From NCBI RefSeq assembly GCF_000019685.1, contig NC_011247.1:1-64000 (forward strand): a stretch of DNA of 64,000 nt, given 5' to 3'. This document shows positions 24,677 through 33,833 of this stretch, one piece after another. The position numbers were made by a program, and so were the translations under genes. The notes beneath the pieces were generated by a model. The model was not told the DNA's origin and did no database searches. It worked only from the letters and a program-made list of their open reading frames with translations. The first letter of the stretch is position 1. Each line of letters begins with the position of its first letter. Source of the DNA: Borrelia duttonii Ly (GTDB lineage: Bacteria; Spirochaetota; Spirochaetia; Borreliales; Borreliaceae).

Positions 24677-25477
24677 TTAATTTAATTCTTTTAAAATCTT
24701 ATTGAGATCTCCCAATATAATGCCAATTTTTGGAATTTTATTTTTAAGTACATCTCCATATTGTTTTCTTATGTGTTCAATGAGTTTTTGACTATCAGTT
24801 TTAATGCCAATAACATCATCTTCATAATCTCTAATAATATTATTTACAGTATCTTGCCAGAGTAATCTTAACTGTGCAATTGACTTAAGTTTTATTTTTA
24901 CTGTTATTAAATCTCTAAAATTTAGTAAATTAAATCTATTTTGATATTCTTTAAGTTTATCGATTGCTCTTTCAAATAAAAATTGAGAGTAAGCCCTTCC
25001 TGCATTTGTGATATCTACGTGCAATTGTCCTCTGTTAGCGCTATCGGAAGTTATTTGATTAAGTATTACTCCAAGTTGTCTAATTTTATCTTCATCATAA
25101 TTCAAGGATGAATAAAATTGTCTTCTATTTTCTTGACTTTTAGGATCGTTGTAAGCCTTTTGACTAGGATTTCCTATAATAATTTTAAAAGCCCCATTTT
25201 TCATTCCAAATTGATCTGCAGGTTCATTCTCTTTAATATTGTTTTTATATAGTTCTATTAAATCAGTAACATTTTGAATCTGTTCTTTTAAAAACTTTAT
25301 TATAATTTGCTTTTCTCTTTCTTCGGTCTCTTTTTTATATTCATTTTGTATTCGTGTTTGTGGTGATGCTATGTCATCTTTTTGTATTGATCTTCCATTT
25401 GATTGTTTATTTGGATCTGATTTACAAGAACTTAAAATAATGAATAAAAAAGATATACTAAAAAAATAAATTTTCAA
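24677..25477 (-). CDS. PFam54-like lipoprotein, first gene of the array
   Basis: The 266-residue product has lipobox FIILSSC (cysteine 18) and a Lys/Glu-rich helix (EYKKETEEREKQIIIKFLKE). The core pattern RRQFYSSLNYDEDKIRQLGV aligns position by position with the CspA segment YSSLDYKKENIEKLKEIL that I recall, which is the best anchor for calling the whole array PFam54-like. Later helices are YSQFLFERAIDKLKEYQNRF and IIRDYEDDVIGIKTDSQKL. TTG start behind AAGGAGAATATT. Confidence 0.84.
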   Translation of the reverse strand: MKIYFFSISFLFIILSSCKSDPNKQSNGRSIQKDDIASPQTRIQNEYKKETEEREKQIIIKFLKEQIQNVTDLIELYKNNIKENEPADQFGMKNGAFKIIIGNPSQKAYNDPKSQENRRQFYSSLNYDEDKIRQLGVILNQITSDSANRGQLHVDITNAGRAYSQFLFERAIDKLKEYQNRFNLLNFRDLITVKIKLKSIAQLRLLWQDTVNNIIRDYEDDVIGIKTDSQKLIEHIRKQYGDVLKNKIPKIGIILGDLNKILKELN

Positions 25478-25524
25478 AATATTCTCCTTCCTTTAAAATT
25501 TAACAAATGTTACTTAAAGAATTA

Positions 25525-25589
25525 ATATTTTATCAAAAGATATCAATTCTTAATTGATAAAATATATTATATGATATTATATATCATAT
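25525..25589. promoter_or_regulatory. Double inverted repeat upstream of the 24677-25477 gene
   Basis: Arms ATATTTTATCAA (25525-25536) and TTGATAAAATAT (25554-25565) match perfectly over 12 bases. A second repeat, ATATGATAT (25569-25577) and ATATCATAT (25581-25589), lies beside it. They occupy the promoter region of the gene at 24677-25477. Confidence 0.6.
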
Positions 25590-25749
25590 AAATCAAGATA
25601 GCAAAAATTTTCTTATTTCTAAATTTTATCTCATTAAAAGTGATGACATCTTAGGAAACAATTTTATATTGTTATTGAAACAAAAGATATACAGCAATCA
25701 TTATAAAAATATTCTTTCATGTATAATCATTAGTAATAAAAATGAACAA

Positions 25750-26541
25750 TCAATTTTGCTCTGAAAAACATAACTCTATTATTCCTGCTGCAGTACTTAT
25801 AGAATTAGCCGCATCTTTGAGTGATGTTAAGGCTTCTTTAAGTTTATTTGGAGCTTTATCTAAATTTTCTAATAATTCCTCATGTACCCCATTAAAAAAA
25901 TATCTACTTACATTTTTCATCATAACATTTATATATGTCTTCATAGGATCTTTGTCCCTAGACTCTATAACATATATTCTAAGTCCCGGGTAAGATCTAT
26001 TAAACTCTTCTATTGCATCTCGTATTTCCAACTCTTTGTTATTATAAATTTCTTTTGTTGTTATATTTAATAATTGCTCTAGCAAAGATATTATTTTAAC
26101 CCCACTATTTATGTTGCTATTGACCGCATTTGCTACAGGACCATTATATCCTGCACTTAATAATGTCCTAAACGCTATTGATATTTTTTCTGCAGACTCC
26201 CTAATTACTTTAATAAAATTTGGAATATCACTGACTTCTAATTTTGCTTTACCTTTAATCTTATGAAAATCATCAATATTTTTTCTAGAAATTTCAGAAG
26301 TTGCCTTTGCCTCATTAGCAATCTTAGCAAGCTCTTCTTTACTTAAAGCTTTAATTTCAGTTGTTGCCAATCCTGTAAGTTTGCTTACTTGCCCTACAAT
26401 AGAATCTGCTACAAGCTTGGCATTTTCTTTTGCCAATTTCGTTTCACTCTCTGCCTTTAATTTATTATTGTTCAGCTTGCAACTTATTGGAATTATCAAT
26501 ACTACAACACTGATTATGCATATTGTTTGAACATACCTCAT
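25750..26541 (-). CDS. Unrecognised lipoprotein, not PFam54
   Basis: The 263-residue product starts at ATG behind AAAAGGAGATATTTTT and has lipobox IIPISC (cysteine 21). It is helical and Ala/Lys-rich at first (ETKLAKENAKLVADSIVGQV, ALSKEELAKIANEAKATSE), then has a segment with Gly/Pro (LLSAGYNGPVANAVNSNINS) and ends in SLKDAANSISTAAGIIELC. It lacks the YLALEYN core, and its ATG start sets it apart from the TTG array to its left. It might be a host-ligand-binding lipoprotein, but I do not recognise the family. Confidence 0.75.
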   Translation of the reverse strand: MRYVQTICIISVVVLIIPISCKLNNNKLKAESETKLAKENAKLVADSIVGQVSKLTGLATTEIKALSKEELAKIANEAKATSEISRKNIDDFHKIKGKAKLEVSDIPNFIKVIRESAEKISIAFRTLLSAGYNGPVANAVNSNINSGVKIISLLEQLLNITTKEIYNNKELEIRDAIEEFNRSYPGLRIYVIESRDKDPMKTYINVMMKNVSRYFFNGVHEELLENLDKAPNKLKEALTSLKDAANSISTAAGIIELCFSEQN

Positions 26542-26918
26542 AAAAATATCTCCTTTTACAATAAAATATACTTCATAAATTTGACACTGCTAACAGATAT
26601 TTTTTTATATTTTGTTTAATTTAAAAATACCAAAAAATAGTGTTTGGAAATAATAATTTGAAAGACAAACTAAATTATTTTGATTTAGATAATTGTTTAA
26701 AAAATAAATATAAAAACCCCTTAATACAAAGGGGGTATTTACATAATGTATAAAACATTGTGAGTAAACAATCTTCCTTTTGAAAAATTAAAGTATTTGG
26801 TAATTAATTATTAGTGCAATAATTAATTATTTCAAGTTTTTTCCCCAATTTTTATAACTATTTTTACATATAATTTTTAAATATAATATATTATAACACA
26901 TAATAAACGAATTTTAAT
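26542..26918. other. Gene-free gap with one terminator
   Basis: No open frame of note. The only structure seen is the hairpin at 26713-26737; the remainder is plain AT-rich sequence that should contain the promoter of the 25750-26541 gene. Confidence 0.5.
26711..26737 (-). terminator. Intrinsic terminator after the 26919 gene fragment
   Basis: On the minus strand ACCCCCTT...AAGGGGT forms a GC stem followed directly by TTTTTATATTT, a textbook intrinsic terminator. Confidence 0.7.
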
Positions 26919-27296
26919 CTATGAAAGATAATTCATTACTCTATAAAAAAAATAATCTAAATCAACAAGTTCATTGGTATAAAGATAATAATTAACATAT
27001 AATTCTTCTTTTATAGAGTTTATTGCCCTTTCTTGTTTTTTTCCTAAAGTATCTAGATCATTAAAGTTTAAAGATGAAAAGCTTTGATAAGAACCATCAT
27101 TGATAGACTTTATTGTTACATGTAAATTTTTAAGAAATTGTTTAGTCTTATCATTTCCAAGTTTCCTAAATAATTGTTCCAATTTAGTCTTATTATACTT
27201 AAAGTCTAATGTCTTTTGAGGTTTATCTTTTACATCTTTCAAAAGAGCTGATTGAGCCTGTTTTAATGCATTTAAATGCTTATTATCTTGAATTAA
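26919..27296 (-). pseudogene. 3' fragment of a BTA121-like lipoprotein gene
   Basis: The frame is open from a stop at 27297-27299 to the TAA at 26919, 125 codons, with no start codon or signal peptide at its beginning (LIQDNKHLNALKQAQSALLK). Internal TTG 27240-27242 is the first possible start but has no ribosome site. The text contains LEQLFRKLGNDKTKQFL and LGKKQERAINSIKEELYVNY, the kind of helical pattern I associate with the tail of BTA121-type Borrelia lipoproteins. That family call is weak. A good terminator still follows it. Confidence 0.5.
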
Positions 27297-27375
27297 TTAT
27301 TGAAAGCAAACTAAAGCCTGTTTTTGACCATCATAAAATATAATCTCATCACATTTTCCCTTCCTATTATTTCAT

Positions 27376-27414
27376 AATGGCAGATAGACTTTTAAATTTA
27401 ATCTATCTGCCATT
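27376..27414. terminator. 13-bp-arm hairpin in the 27.3 kb gap
   Basis: AATGGCAGATAGA (27376-27388) and TCTATCTGCCATT (27402-27414) pair perfectly. It lies downstream of the 27465-28535 gene and upstream of the 26919 fragment, so a terminator is the likely role. No clean T tract follows it on the minus strand. Confidence 0.5.
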
Positions 27415-27438
27415 CTATTTTAAATTAAAATTTTAACC

Positions 27439-27462
27439 CACTACTTTACATACCTAAAGTAG
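27439..27462 (-). terminator. Hairpin directly after the 27465-28535 stop
   Basis: On the minus strand CTACTTTAGGTATGTAAAGTAG is a 7-base stem two bases past the stop codon. Confidence 0.45.
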
Positions 27463-27464
27463 GT

Positions 27465-28535
27465 TTATTTACTGTTTTTTCTCTTTGCAAGCAATTCTTT
27501 TGCTTTCTTTAAAGATTCCTCTACTTCTGAGATTTTCACAAAACCTAAACCTGAGGTTTTAACATAAGCATCATAAGTACTACTTGTCTTCTCAACAGCT
27601 TTCACAAGATTGTATAATTCATATTCAGCAGTATATAAATCTTGTAATATATCAATAGCCTTGTAAAGCTCATCTTTTGTAATAAATTCAGCATAATCCT
27701 CTGATGCATCATCAATTAACTCGTCAGCAGTTTTAATTTTATCAAAAAGACTTTGAAGTTCTCTAGCTAGCTTTTCTTTACTAAATTGTTGTAGCTTTTC
27801 GTTAGCAACTTTTCTGTCTTTTTGTGTAGAATGTCCAGACATTCTCATTGTAGCTTGAAGCTCAACTTGATTTCTATCTTTTTTAATTTGCTCAATTACC
27901 TCAAGTACATAATCTATGTCTTTTTCAGCGCTATCTAATTTATCATTATATTCATACTCCGGACTATCTTCTTCTTCCACAATACTTCCACTATAAGACC
28001 CTGAGACTGTTGGAGATGATGAATAAGCATATTCAACAACAAAATCACTAAATCCACCCAAATTTGATCCTTCTTGTGAAGAAAGATATGTTGTACCGCT
28101 TAAACTGCTAGTAATAGCTTTGCCACTTAAATCACTTGTATTAGAACCTATAGTTGTACCTTTTGTCTCTTTTAATTCCTTACTAATCTCAGGAATAGAA
28201 GTGATATCAAGTGGTAGATTTTTCTCTTCTATTTGTGGGAATAAAACAGGCCCATAATTAGCAACACCATCTTGTTGTAATTGATCTAATTGTTCCTGTT
28301 GTCCTTTTTGTCTAGGCTTTCTAACAACCTTCTTTATAACCCTTTTAGTTGGCTTATCTGTCTTATCCATTTCATCAGAAAGAATCTTGTTGGTTTGCTC
28401 TTTATTATTCAATAAATATTGAACCCTATCGAGTAGACCAGCAGATTTTTTTTGAATATCTTCGTCAAATAATAAATCACAACTAATAAAACTTGTCATA
28501 ATCAACATAAATAAACATTGTCTCTTTAACTTCAC
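27465..28535 (-). CDS. Ser/Gly-rich lipoprotein of unknown family
   Basis: The 356-residue product starts at GTG 28533-28535 behind AAGGAGG; the longer frame to 28583 would add an unrelated hydrophobic leader. Signal KLKRQCLFMLIMTSFISC (cysteine 19), then DLLFDEDIQKKSAGLLDRVQ. A basic patch (KRVIKKVVRKPRQKGQQEQ, about residues 55-75) is followed by a Ser/Gly/Thr-rich low-complexity region (to about 200) and a helical C-terminus (EKDIDYVLEVIEQIKKDRNQ, ELYNLVKAVEKTSSTYDAYV). I do not recognise a family with certainty. It may be an antigenic surface lipoprotein with a flexible stalk. Confidence 0.78.
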   Translation of the reverse strand: MKLKRQCLFMLIMTSFISCDLLFDEDIQKKSAGLLDRVQYLLNNKEQTNKILSDEMDKTDKPTKRVIKKVVRKPRQKGQQEQLDQLQQDGVANYGPVLFPQIEEKNLPLDITSIPEISKELKETKGTTIGSNTSDLSGKAITSSLSGTTYLSSQEGSNLGGFSDFVVEYAYSSSPTVSGSYSGSIVEEEDSPEYEYNDKLDSAEKDIDYVLEVIEQIKKDRNQVELQATMRMSGHSTQKDRKVANEKLQQFSKEKLARELQSLFDKIKTADELIDDASEDYAEFITKDELYKAIDILQDLYTAEYELYNLVKAVEKTSSTYDAYVKTSGLGFVKISEVEESLKKAKELLAKRKNSK

Positions 28536-28701
28536 ATTTTCCTCCTTGGTAAGAAAAATATATAGCAATAAGTATAAAAACAAAGAAAAAAGTGTCTATT
28601 TTTCAAAAAATTTGATAATTATCACTTTAATATTGAATTAAATGGTATTTACAAAAAGTAATAGTAAAATTTAAAATTATGGATTTTATAAAAATATTAT
28701 A

Positions 28702-29709
28702 TTAATTGTACTCCACTAACTTGCTTTTTGTATAAGTAATTGTGGACTCTTTTTTTAATTTTCTAAAATGCAATTCAAAAAATTCTCTCTCAGCTGCATT
28801 TATTGCTAATAAATCATTATAAATCTCATTGTGAGCTTTATATCTAGCCTCACTAATTTCTTTAAATTTGTTTACTAAATCAAGATAGATTAATTTATTT
28901 TTTTCAAATTTTGCTTGTTCTCTAGACATCAATGCTTGTTCCAAATTGTCCCAAGCTGTATTTACTGCAGAAAAAACTTCTTTTTTTTGCTCATCCAGTT
29001 TTTGCCATTTATCAAATTTTGCAGCATGCAATTGATATGCATTATATAATCTAGATTCACTCATTTTAAATTTTTCATTTATTTTATTTAAATATTTAGT
29101 CATTTGTTTTAGTTCTTTTATAAGTTTATCTTTAACTTTACGATCTTCAATAAGAATATTTCTATATTTGTTTATTAATTTATTTGAATCAACAAGCTTC
29201 AAATAAGCTTTTTTACTATTAGAATTTTCATCAAGCTTATCTCTTAATCTTCTTTTAAACAATATCCTCTTGAATGTTCTTTTTTCCTTAAAATCTTTAT
29301 GGTATACCTTAGTTTCTAGCATTTCGTTATATTTAAGATTTTTTTCTGCTTCTGCTTGTCGTAATTCATCATATTTTTCAATCTCTCTCTCATTGTATTT
29401 ATCCTGAAGAGTATCCATTAAATTTATTTTAACTGCATTTAGAGATAATAACGAATATTCATAAGCTTGGGTTACTTTATACAGAGTATTGATCAATTTG
29501 TAATATTCATCAGTTATATTAAAATAATCAATATACCTTTCATCTAAATGTCGACTGAGTATTTCATTATGATTATTGTCCTTAAGTCTTAATGTTTCTT
29601 GTTTCTTATCTACTGCATTGTTTAATTCACTTAAATCTTGAGACTCTACTAATGCATTTAAACTTAATATCAAGACTAGCAAAAAAATAAGAATGTTAAA
29701 TCCTTTCAT
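28702..29709 (-). CDS. Exported coiled-coil protein without lipobox
   Basis: The 335-residue product starts at ATG 29707-29709 behind AGGGAAG; the frame to 29724 would include that ribosome site. The signal peptide KGFNILIFLLVLILSLNALVES has no cysteine, so it should be cut by signal peptidase I and be periplasmic or secreted. The rest is almost entirely Lys/Glu/Asn-rich helix (ERYIDYFNITDEYYKLINTL, ELKQMTKYLNKINEKFKMSE). It is divergently transcribed from the tri-repeat lipoprotein at 29849. Its first nine codons are duplicated twice downstream, at 31699 and 33690, as fossils. Confidence 0.78.
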   Translation of the reverse strand: MKGFNILIFLLVLILSLNALVESQDLSELNNAVDKKQETLRLKDNNHNEILSRHLDERYIDYFNITDEYYKLINTLYKVTQAYEYSLLSLNAVKINLMDTLQDKYNEREIEKYDELRQAEAEKNLKYNEMLETKVYHKDFKEKRTFKRILFKRRLRDKLDENSNSKKAYLKLVDSNKLINKYRNILIEDRKVKDKLIKELKQMTKYLNKINEKFKMSESRLYNAYQLHAAKFDKWQKLDEQKKEVFSAVNTAWDNLEQALMSREQAKFEKNKLIYLDLVNKFKEISEARYKAHNEIYNDLLAINAAEREFFELHFRKLKKESTITYTKSKLVEYN

Positions 29710-29848
29710 TTCACTTCCCTGCATAAAATAAAATACAACTTATTTTATACGTTTAGTACCATTAATGGTATCATATTATATAAATAAAATATATTATATA
29801 TATAAATTACCCTGAAAATTTTATTTGAGGGTGGTCCAAGGAAATTTT

Positions 29849-31678
29849 ATGAGAACGTATTTCATAACAGTTATTTTTACATTTTTTATTTTGTCTTGTG
29901 ACAAACATAAAGTAAAAGATTTTGAAAAAAGTGACATTAAGTCTTTAACCAATCTTAGTGATGACTTATACATATCTAGAGAATATATCATGAAATACGA
30001 AGTATACAAACAATTACAAGATTTAAATGAAAAACGTCCTTTTATTGAATCTCTTGTCAAAAAATATGCAAATTCTATTGTGTTACAAATTCAAAAATTT
30101 GCAAAAGAATTTAGCAAACAGGAAGATGGTATTACGCCTACTGTTTTTGTATTTGGAGACTATGTTCAAAAGATTAACTCTGGATCTCAAATGGAATATT
30201 ATGGTTCCTTTACTACTTCTATACAAGCCAAAACAATGGATTATTTAAAGATTAATTTTGAAGACACAATGATTGGAAATCCCTTATCGTTTTTACCCTC
30301 AGAACTTGATGAGAAGGGTAGATTTAACATATCATCAGAAACTAATTATCGTCCTTATTTAAGAGAAATATACGATACCGATATGTATCCAGTAATGTAT
30401 AATCTTTATATATCTCATAAACAACCGTCAATTTATCTCGTAGGAAATAAAATATATAAAAAACAAAATGAAATAGGTAATAATATTTATTACAGAAAAA
30501 CATTAAAACTTGATGTCATTAAAAATAGTAATGAATGGATTTTACAGCCTAAAGAAAAAGAAAATTGGGAAATAGATTTAAGCATAAATGATAGCCTGAT
30601 TAACAATATACCTCCTGATTATGTTTATAAAATAAAATCTTATCACTTAGAAAATGAAATACATGAAGAAATGTTTAAATCGTATTTCACTGTACCCAAT
30701 GTTTTTTTTAGACCCATGTGTCATATAAGCCAAAATGAAAAAGAACAAGTTGATAGATTTATAGAAGACAATTTAGAGTTTTTTACCCAAGAAATACACA
30801 GATATTCAAAAGATTTTTCTAAAATTGAAGATGGAATAAAAGAATTAAGGATTCTATCACGATATGAACAAGTAATACCTTTTCATGAAATTATTAATAA
30901 CAATTATTTTCATATATATGCTGTCCTTTATAATATGTATTTTTTTAATGCTAATCCTAAAGTGCTTATTGTAGGTAATAAAAATCATAAAACGAAAGAT
31001 AATTCTGGAACATTTTACAATAATGCTATTGTTCTAAATATTAATAAAAAATTTCATTATAAGAGCGTAAAGATTAGTCAAGAACCTCTCTTAGAGCAAG
31101 TACCAGTTGAACCTGTTAATTTAAATAATAATATTATTGATAAATGTGAATCATGCAAATTGTATCTTTCTGATGATGATTTACCTGAAATACGTCAATA
31201 TTTATTTAAACAAAATATTTACCAGGAAATAAAAAATGCAAAAAAGGATCAACATATTATTGATTCTCTTATTAAAGAACAAGCAGATTCTCTACTAAGA
31301 CAAATGAAAGCTATTATTGAAAAAATTTGTAAGAATGATATTGAAAAAATGTTTTTGACAATAAAAATTAATGGAGCATATGAACAATCAATCAAAGTTG
31401 CTGGACTTGAATATAAATTAAAAAATAATAAAGTACTTCAAAACCCAATTATCAATGTATCATATGAAGCAGACACATTTGGTGAACTAGGATATGCTTA
31501 TATCTATCCTGTAATCTATAATATGTACATAAGTAAAAACAAACCTACTATAATATTTCTTATACCACAAAGATATTATACGGAAAATGTACGTCATATT
31601 TGGTATGCAGTATCAGTTGACAGGTCTACTTCTAAATGGACCTTACATCGCACCAAAAGGCCTTATGATAATAATTGA
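29849..31678 (+). CDS. Tri-repeat lipoprotein, copy 1
   Basis: The 609-residue product starts at ATG 29849 behind CCAAGGAAATTTT; the frame to 29825 begins at a TTG before the ribosome site. Signal RTYFITVIFTFFILSC (cysteine 17). Three internal repeats of about 150-200 residues share an N-terminal helix and a hydrophobic strand-like block: DTDMYPVMYNLYISHKQPSI (N), NNYFHIYAVLYNMYFFNANP (middle) and YAYIYPVIYNMYISKNKPTI (C). Between them lies KCESCKLYLSDDD with a CxxC. I do not recognise the family. The triplication and the array suggest a surface protein under copy-number expansion. Confidence 0.85.
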   Translation: MRTYFITVIFTFFILSCDKHKVKDFEKSDIKSLTNLSDDLYISREYIMKYEVYKQLQDLNEKRPFIESLVKKYANSIVLQIQKFAKEFSKQEDGITPTVFVFGDYVQKINSGSQMEYYGSFTTSIQAKTMDYLKINFEDTMIGNPLSFLPSELDEKGRFNISSETNYRPYLREIYDTDMYPVMYNLYISHKQPSIYLVGNKIYKKQNEIGNNIYYRKTLKLDVIKNSNEWILQPKEKENWEIDLSINDSLINNIPPDYVYKIKSYHLENEIHEEMFKSYFTVPNVFFRPMCHISQNEKEQVDRFIEDNLEFFTQEIHRYSKDFSKIEDGIKELRILSRYEQVIPFHEIINNNYFHIYAVLYNMYFFNANPKVLIVGNKNHKTKDNSGTFYNNAIVLNINKKFHYKSVKISQEPLLEQVPVEPVNLNNNIIDKCESCKLYLSDDDLPEIRQYLFKQNIYQEIKNAKKDQHIIDSLIKEQADSLLRQMKAIIEKICKNDIEKMFLTIKINGAYEQSIKVAGLEYKLKNNKVLQNPIINVSYEADTFGELGYAYIYPVIYNMYISKNKPTIIFLIPQRYYTENVRHIWYAVSVDRSTSKWTLHRTKRPYDNN

Positions 31679-31842
31679 ATGTCAACGTTAGTCAAAAAAT
31701 AAGAATATTAAATCCTTTCATTTCACTTCCCTGTACAAAATAAAATACAACTCATTTGATACGTTTAGTATTATTAATGTTATTATATAATATATAAATT
31801 ACCTTTCGAGATTCTATTTAATATTGATGTAAGGAAAATTTT
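31679..31842. repeat. Duplicated spacer with fossil start of the 28702-29709 gene
   Basis: The spacer at 31679-31842 recurs at 33670-33833, offset 1991. On its minus strand it contains AGGGAAGTGAA followed by codons for MKGFNILIF and then a stop. This is the ribosome site and first nine codons of the 28702-29709 gene. The original duplication therefore began inside that gene. Confidence 0.85.
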
Positions 31843-33669
31843 ATGAGAACGTATTTCACAACAGTTATTTTTATATTTTTTATTTTGTCTTGTGATAGAC
31901 ATAAAATAAAAGATTTTAAAAAAAATGACATTAAGTCTTTAACCAATCTTAGTGATGACTTATACATATCTAGAGAATATATCATGAAATACGAAGTATA
32001 CAAACAATTACAAGATTTAAATGAAAAACGTCCTTTTATTGAATCTCTTGTCAAAAAACATGCAAATTCTCTTGTGTTACAAATTAAAAAATTTTCAGAA
32101 ACATTTAGCAAACAGGAGGATGGTATTACGCCCACTGTTTTTATATTTGGAGATTATGTCCAAAAAATTAAATCTGGATCTCGAACGGGGTATTCTGGAA
32201 CTATGGTTGCTCCTGTACAAGTCGAAATAGATGATTATTTAAAGAATAATTTTGAAGACACAATGATTGGAAATCCCTTATTGTTTTTACCCTCAGAGCT
32301 TGATGATCAAGGCAGATTTCACATATTATCAGAACCTAGTTATCGTTTTTATTTAAGAGAAATATACGATACCGATATGTATCCAATAATATATAATATT
32401 TATATATCTCATAAACAACCGTCAATTTATCTCGTAGGAAATAAAATATATAAAAAACAAAATGCAATAGGTAATAATATATATTATAGAAAAACATTAA
32501 AACTTGATGTCATTAAAAATAGTAATGAATGGATTTTACAGCCTAAAGAAAAAGAAAATTGGGAAATAGATTTAAGCATAAATGATAGATCTGTTAAAAA
32601 CATACCTCCTGATTATGTTTATAAGATAAAATCTTCTCACTTAGAAAGTAAAATACATGAAGAAATGGTCAAATCGTATTTCACTCTGCCCGATATTCCT
32701 AGACCCATGCGTAATATACGCAAGGATGAAAAAGGACAAGTTGATCAATTTATAGAAGACAATTTAGAGTTTTTTACCCAAGAAATACACAGATATTCAA
32801 AAGATTTTTCTAAAATTGAGGATGGAATAAAAGAATTAAGGATTCTATCACAATACGAACAAGTAATACCTTTTGATGAAATTATTAATAACAATTATTT
32901 TCATATATATGCTACCTTTTATAACATGTATTTTCTTAATGCTAATCCTAAAGTGCTTATTGTAGGTAATAAAAACCATAAAACGAAAGATAATTCTGGA
33001 ACATTTTACAATAATGCTATTGTTTTAAATATTAATAAAAAATTTTATCATCAAAGATTAAAGATTAGTCAAGAACCTCTCCTAGAGCAAGTACCAGTTG
33101 AACCTGTTACCTTTAACAATGATATTATTAATAAATGCGCATCATGCAAATTGTATCTTTCTGATGATGATTTATCTGAAATACGTCAATATTTATTTAA
33201 ACAAAATATTTATCAGGAAATAAAAAATGCAAAAAAGAATCAACATATTATTGATTCTCTTGTTAAAGAACAAGCAGATTCTCTACTAAGACAAATGAAA
33301 GCTATTATTGAAAAAATTTGTAAGGATGATATTGAAAAAATGTTTTTGACAATAAAAATTAATGGAGCATATGAACAATCAACAAATGTTGCTGGACTTG
33401 AATATCAATTAAAAAATAATAAAATACTTCACAATCCAATTATAAATGCATCATATGAAGCAGATACATTTAGTGGACTAGGATATGCTTATATCTACCC
33501 TATAATTTATAATATATATATGAGTAAAAACAAACCTACTATAATATTTCTTATGCCACAAAGATATTATACGGAAAATGTACGTCATATTTGGTATGCA
33601 GTATCAGTTGACAGGTCTACTTCTAAATGGACCTTACATCGCACCAAAAGGCCTTATGATAATAATTGA
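31843..33669 (+). CDS. Tri-repeat lipoprotein, copy 2
   Basis: The 608-residue product has ATG behind GTAAGGAAAATTTT and signal RTYFTTVIFIFFILSC (cysteine 17). It has the same three-repeat architecture as copy 1. Differences cluster in residues 115-185 (SRTGYSGTMVAPVQVEIDDY, DDQGRFHILSEPSYRFYLRE) and near the end of the middle repeat (FTLPDIPRPMRNIRKDEK). A GAACGGGGTATTC run at about 32182 has four Gs and keeps the frame. The spacing to copy 3 is exactly 1991 bases. Confidence 0.86.
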   Translation: MRTYFTTVIFIFFILSCDRHKIKDFKKNDIKSLTNLSDDLYISREYIMKYEVYKQLQDLNEKRPFIESLVKKHANSLVLQIKKFSETFSKQEDGITPTVFIFGDYVQKIKSGSRTGYSGTMVAPVQVEIDDYLKNNFEDTMIGNPLLFLPSELDDQGRFHILSEPSYRFYLREIYDTDMYPIIYNIYISHKQPSIYLVGNKIYKKQNAIGNNIYYRKTLKLDVIKNSNEWILQPKEKENWEIDLSINDRSVKNIPPDYVYKIKSSHLESKIHEEMVKSYFTLPDIPRPMRNIRKDEKGQVDQFIEDNLEFFTQEIHRYSKDFSKIEDGIKELRILSQYEQVIPFDEIINNNYFHIYATFYNMYFLNANPKVLIVGNKNHKTKDNSGTFYNNAIVLNINKKFYHQRLKISQEPLLEQVPVEPVTFNNDIINKCASCKLYLSDDDLSEIRQYLFKQNIYQEIKNAKKNQHIIDSLVKEQADSLLRQMKAIIEKICKDDIEKMFLTIKINGAYEQSTNVAGLEYQLKNNKILHNPIINASYEADTFSGLGYAYIYPIIYNIYMSKNKPTIIFLMPQRYYTENVRHIWYAVSVDRSTSKWTLHRTKRPYDNN

Positions 33670-33833
33670 ATGTCAACGTTAGTCAAAAAATAAGAATATT
33701 AAATCCTTTCATTTCACTTCCCTGTACAAAATAAAATACAACTCATTTGATACGTTTAGTATTATTAATGTTATTATATAATATATAAATTACCTTTCGA
33801 GATTCTATTTAATATTGATGTAAGGAAAATTTT

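Noticed and set aside
25742-25993. 83-codon plus-strand frame opposite the 25750-26541 lipoprotein
   Set aside because: The lipoprotein has a lipobox, a good ribosome site and a longer frame; the plus frame has neither.
27243-27464. Search for a start codon and signal peptide of the 26919 fragment
   Set aside because: A stop lies at 27297-27299 in that frame and no shifted frame upstream gives a signal peptide, so it was called a fragment.
31818-32135. 105-codon minus-strand frame, repeated identically at 33809-34126
   Set aside because: Antisense shadow of the tri-repeat lipoprotein N-terminus; it is duplicated only because the gene is duplicated.
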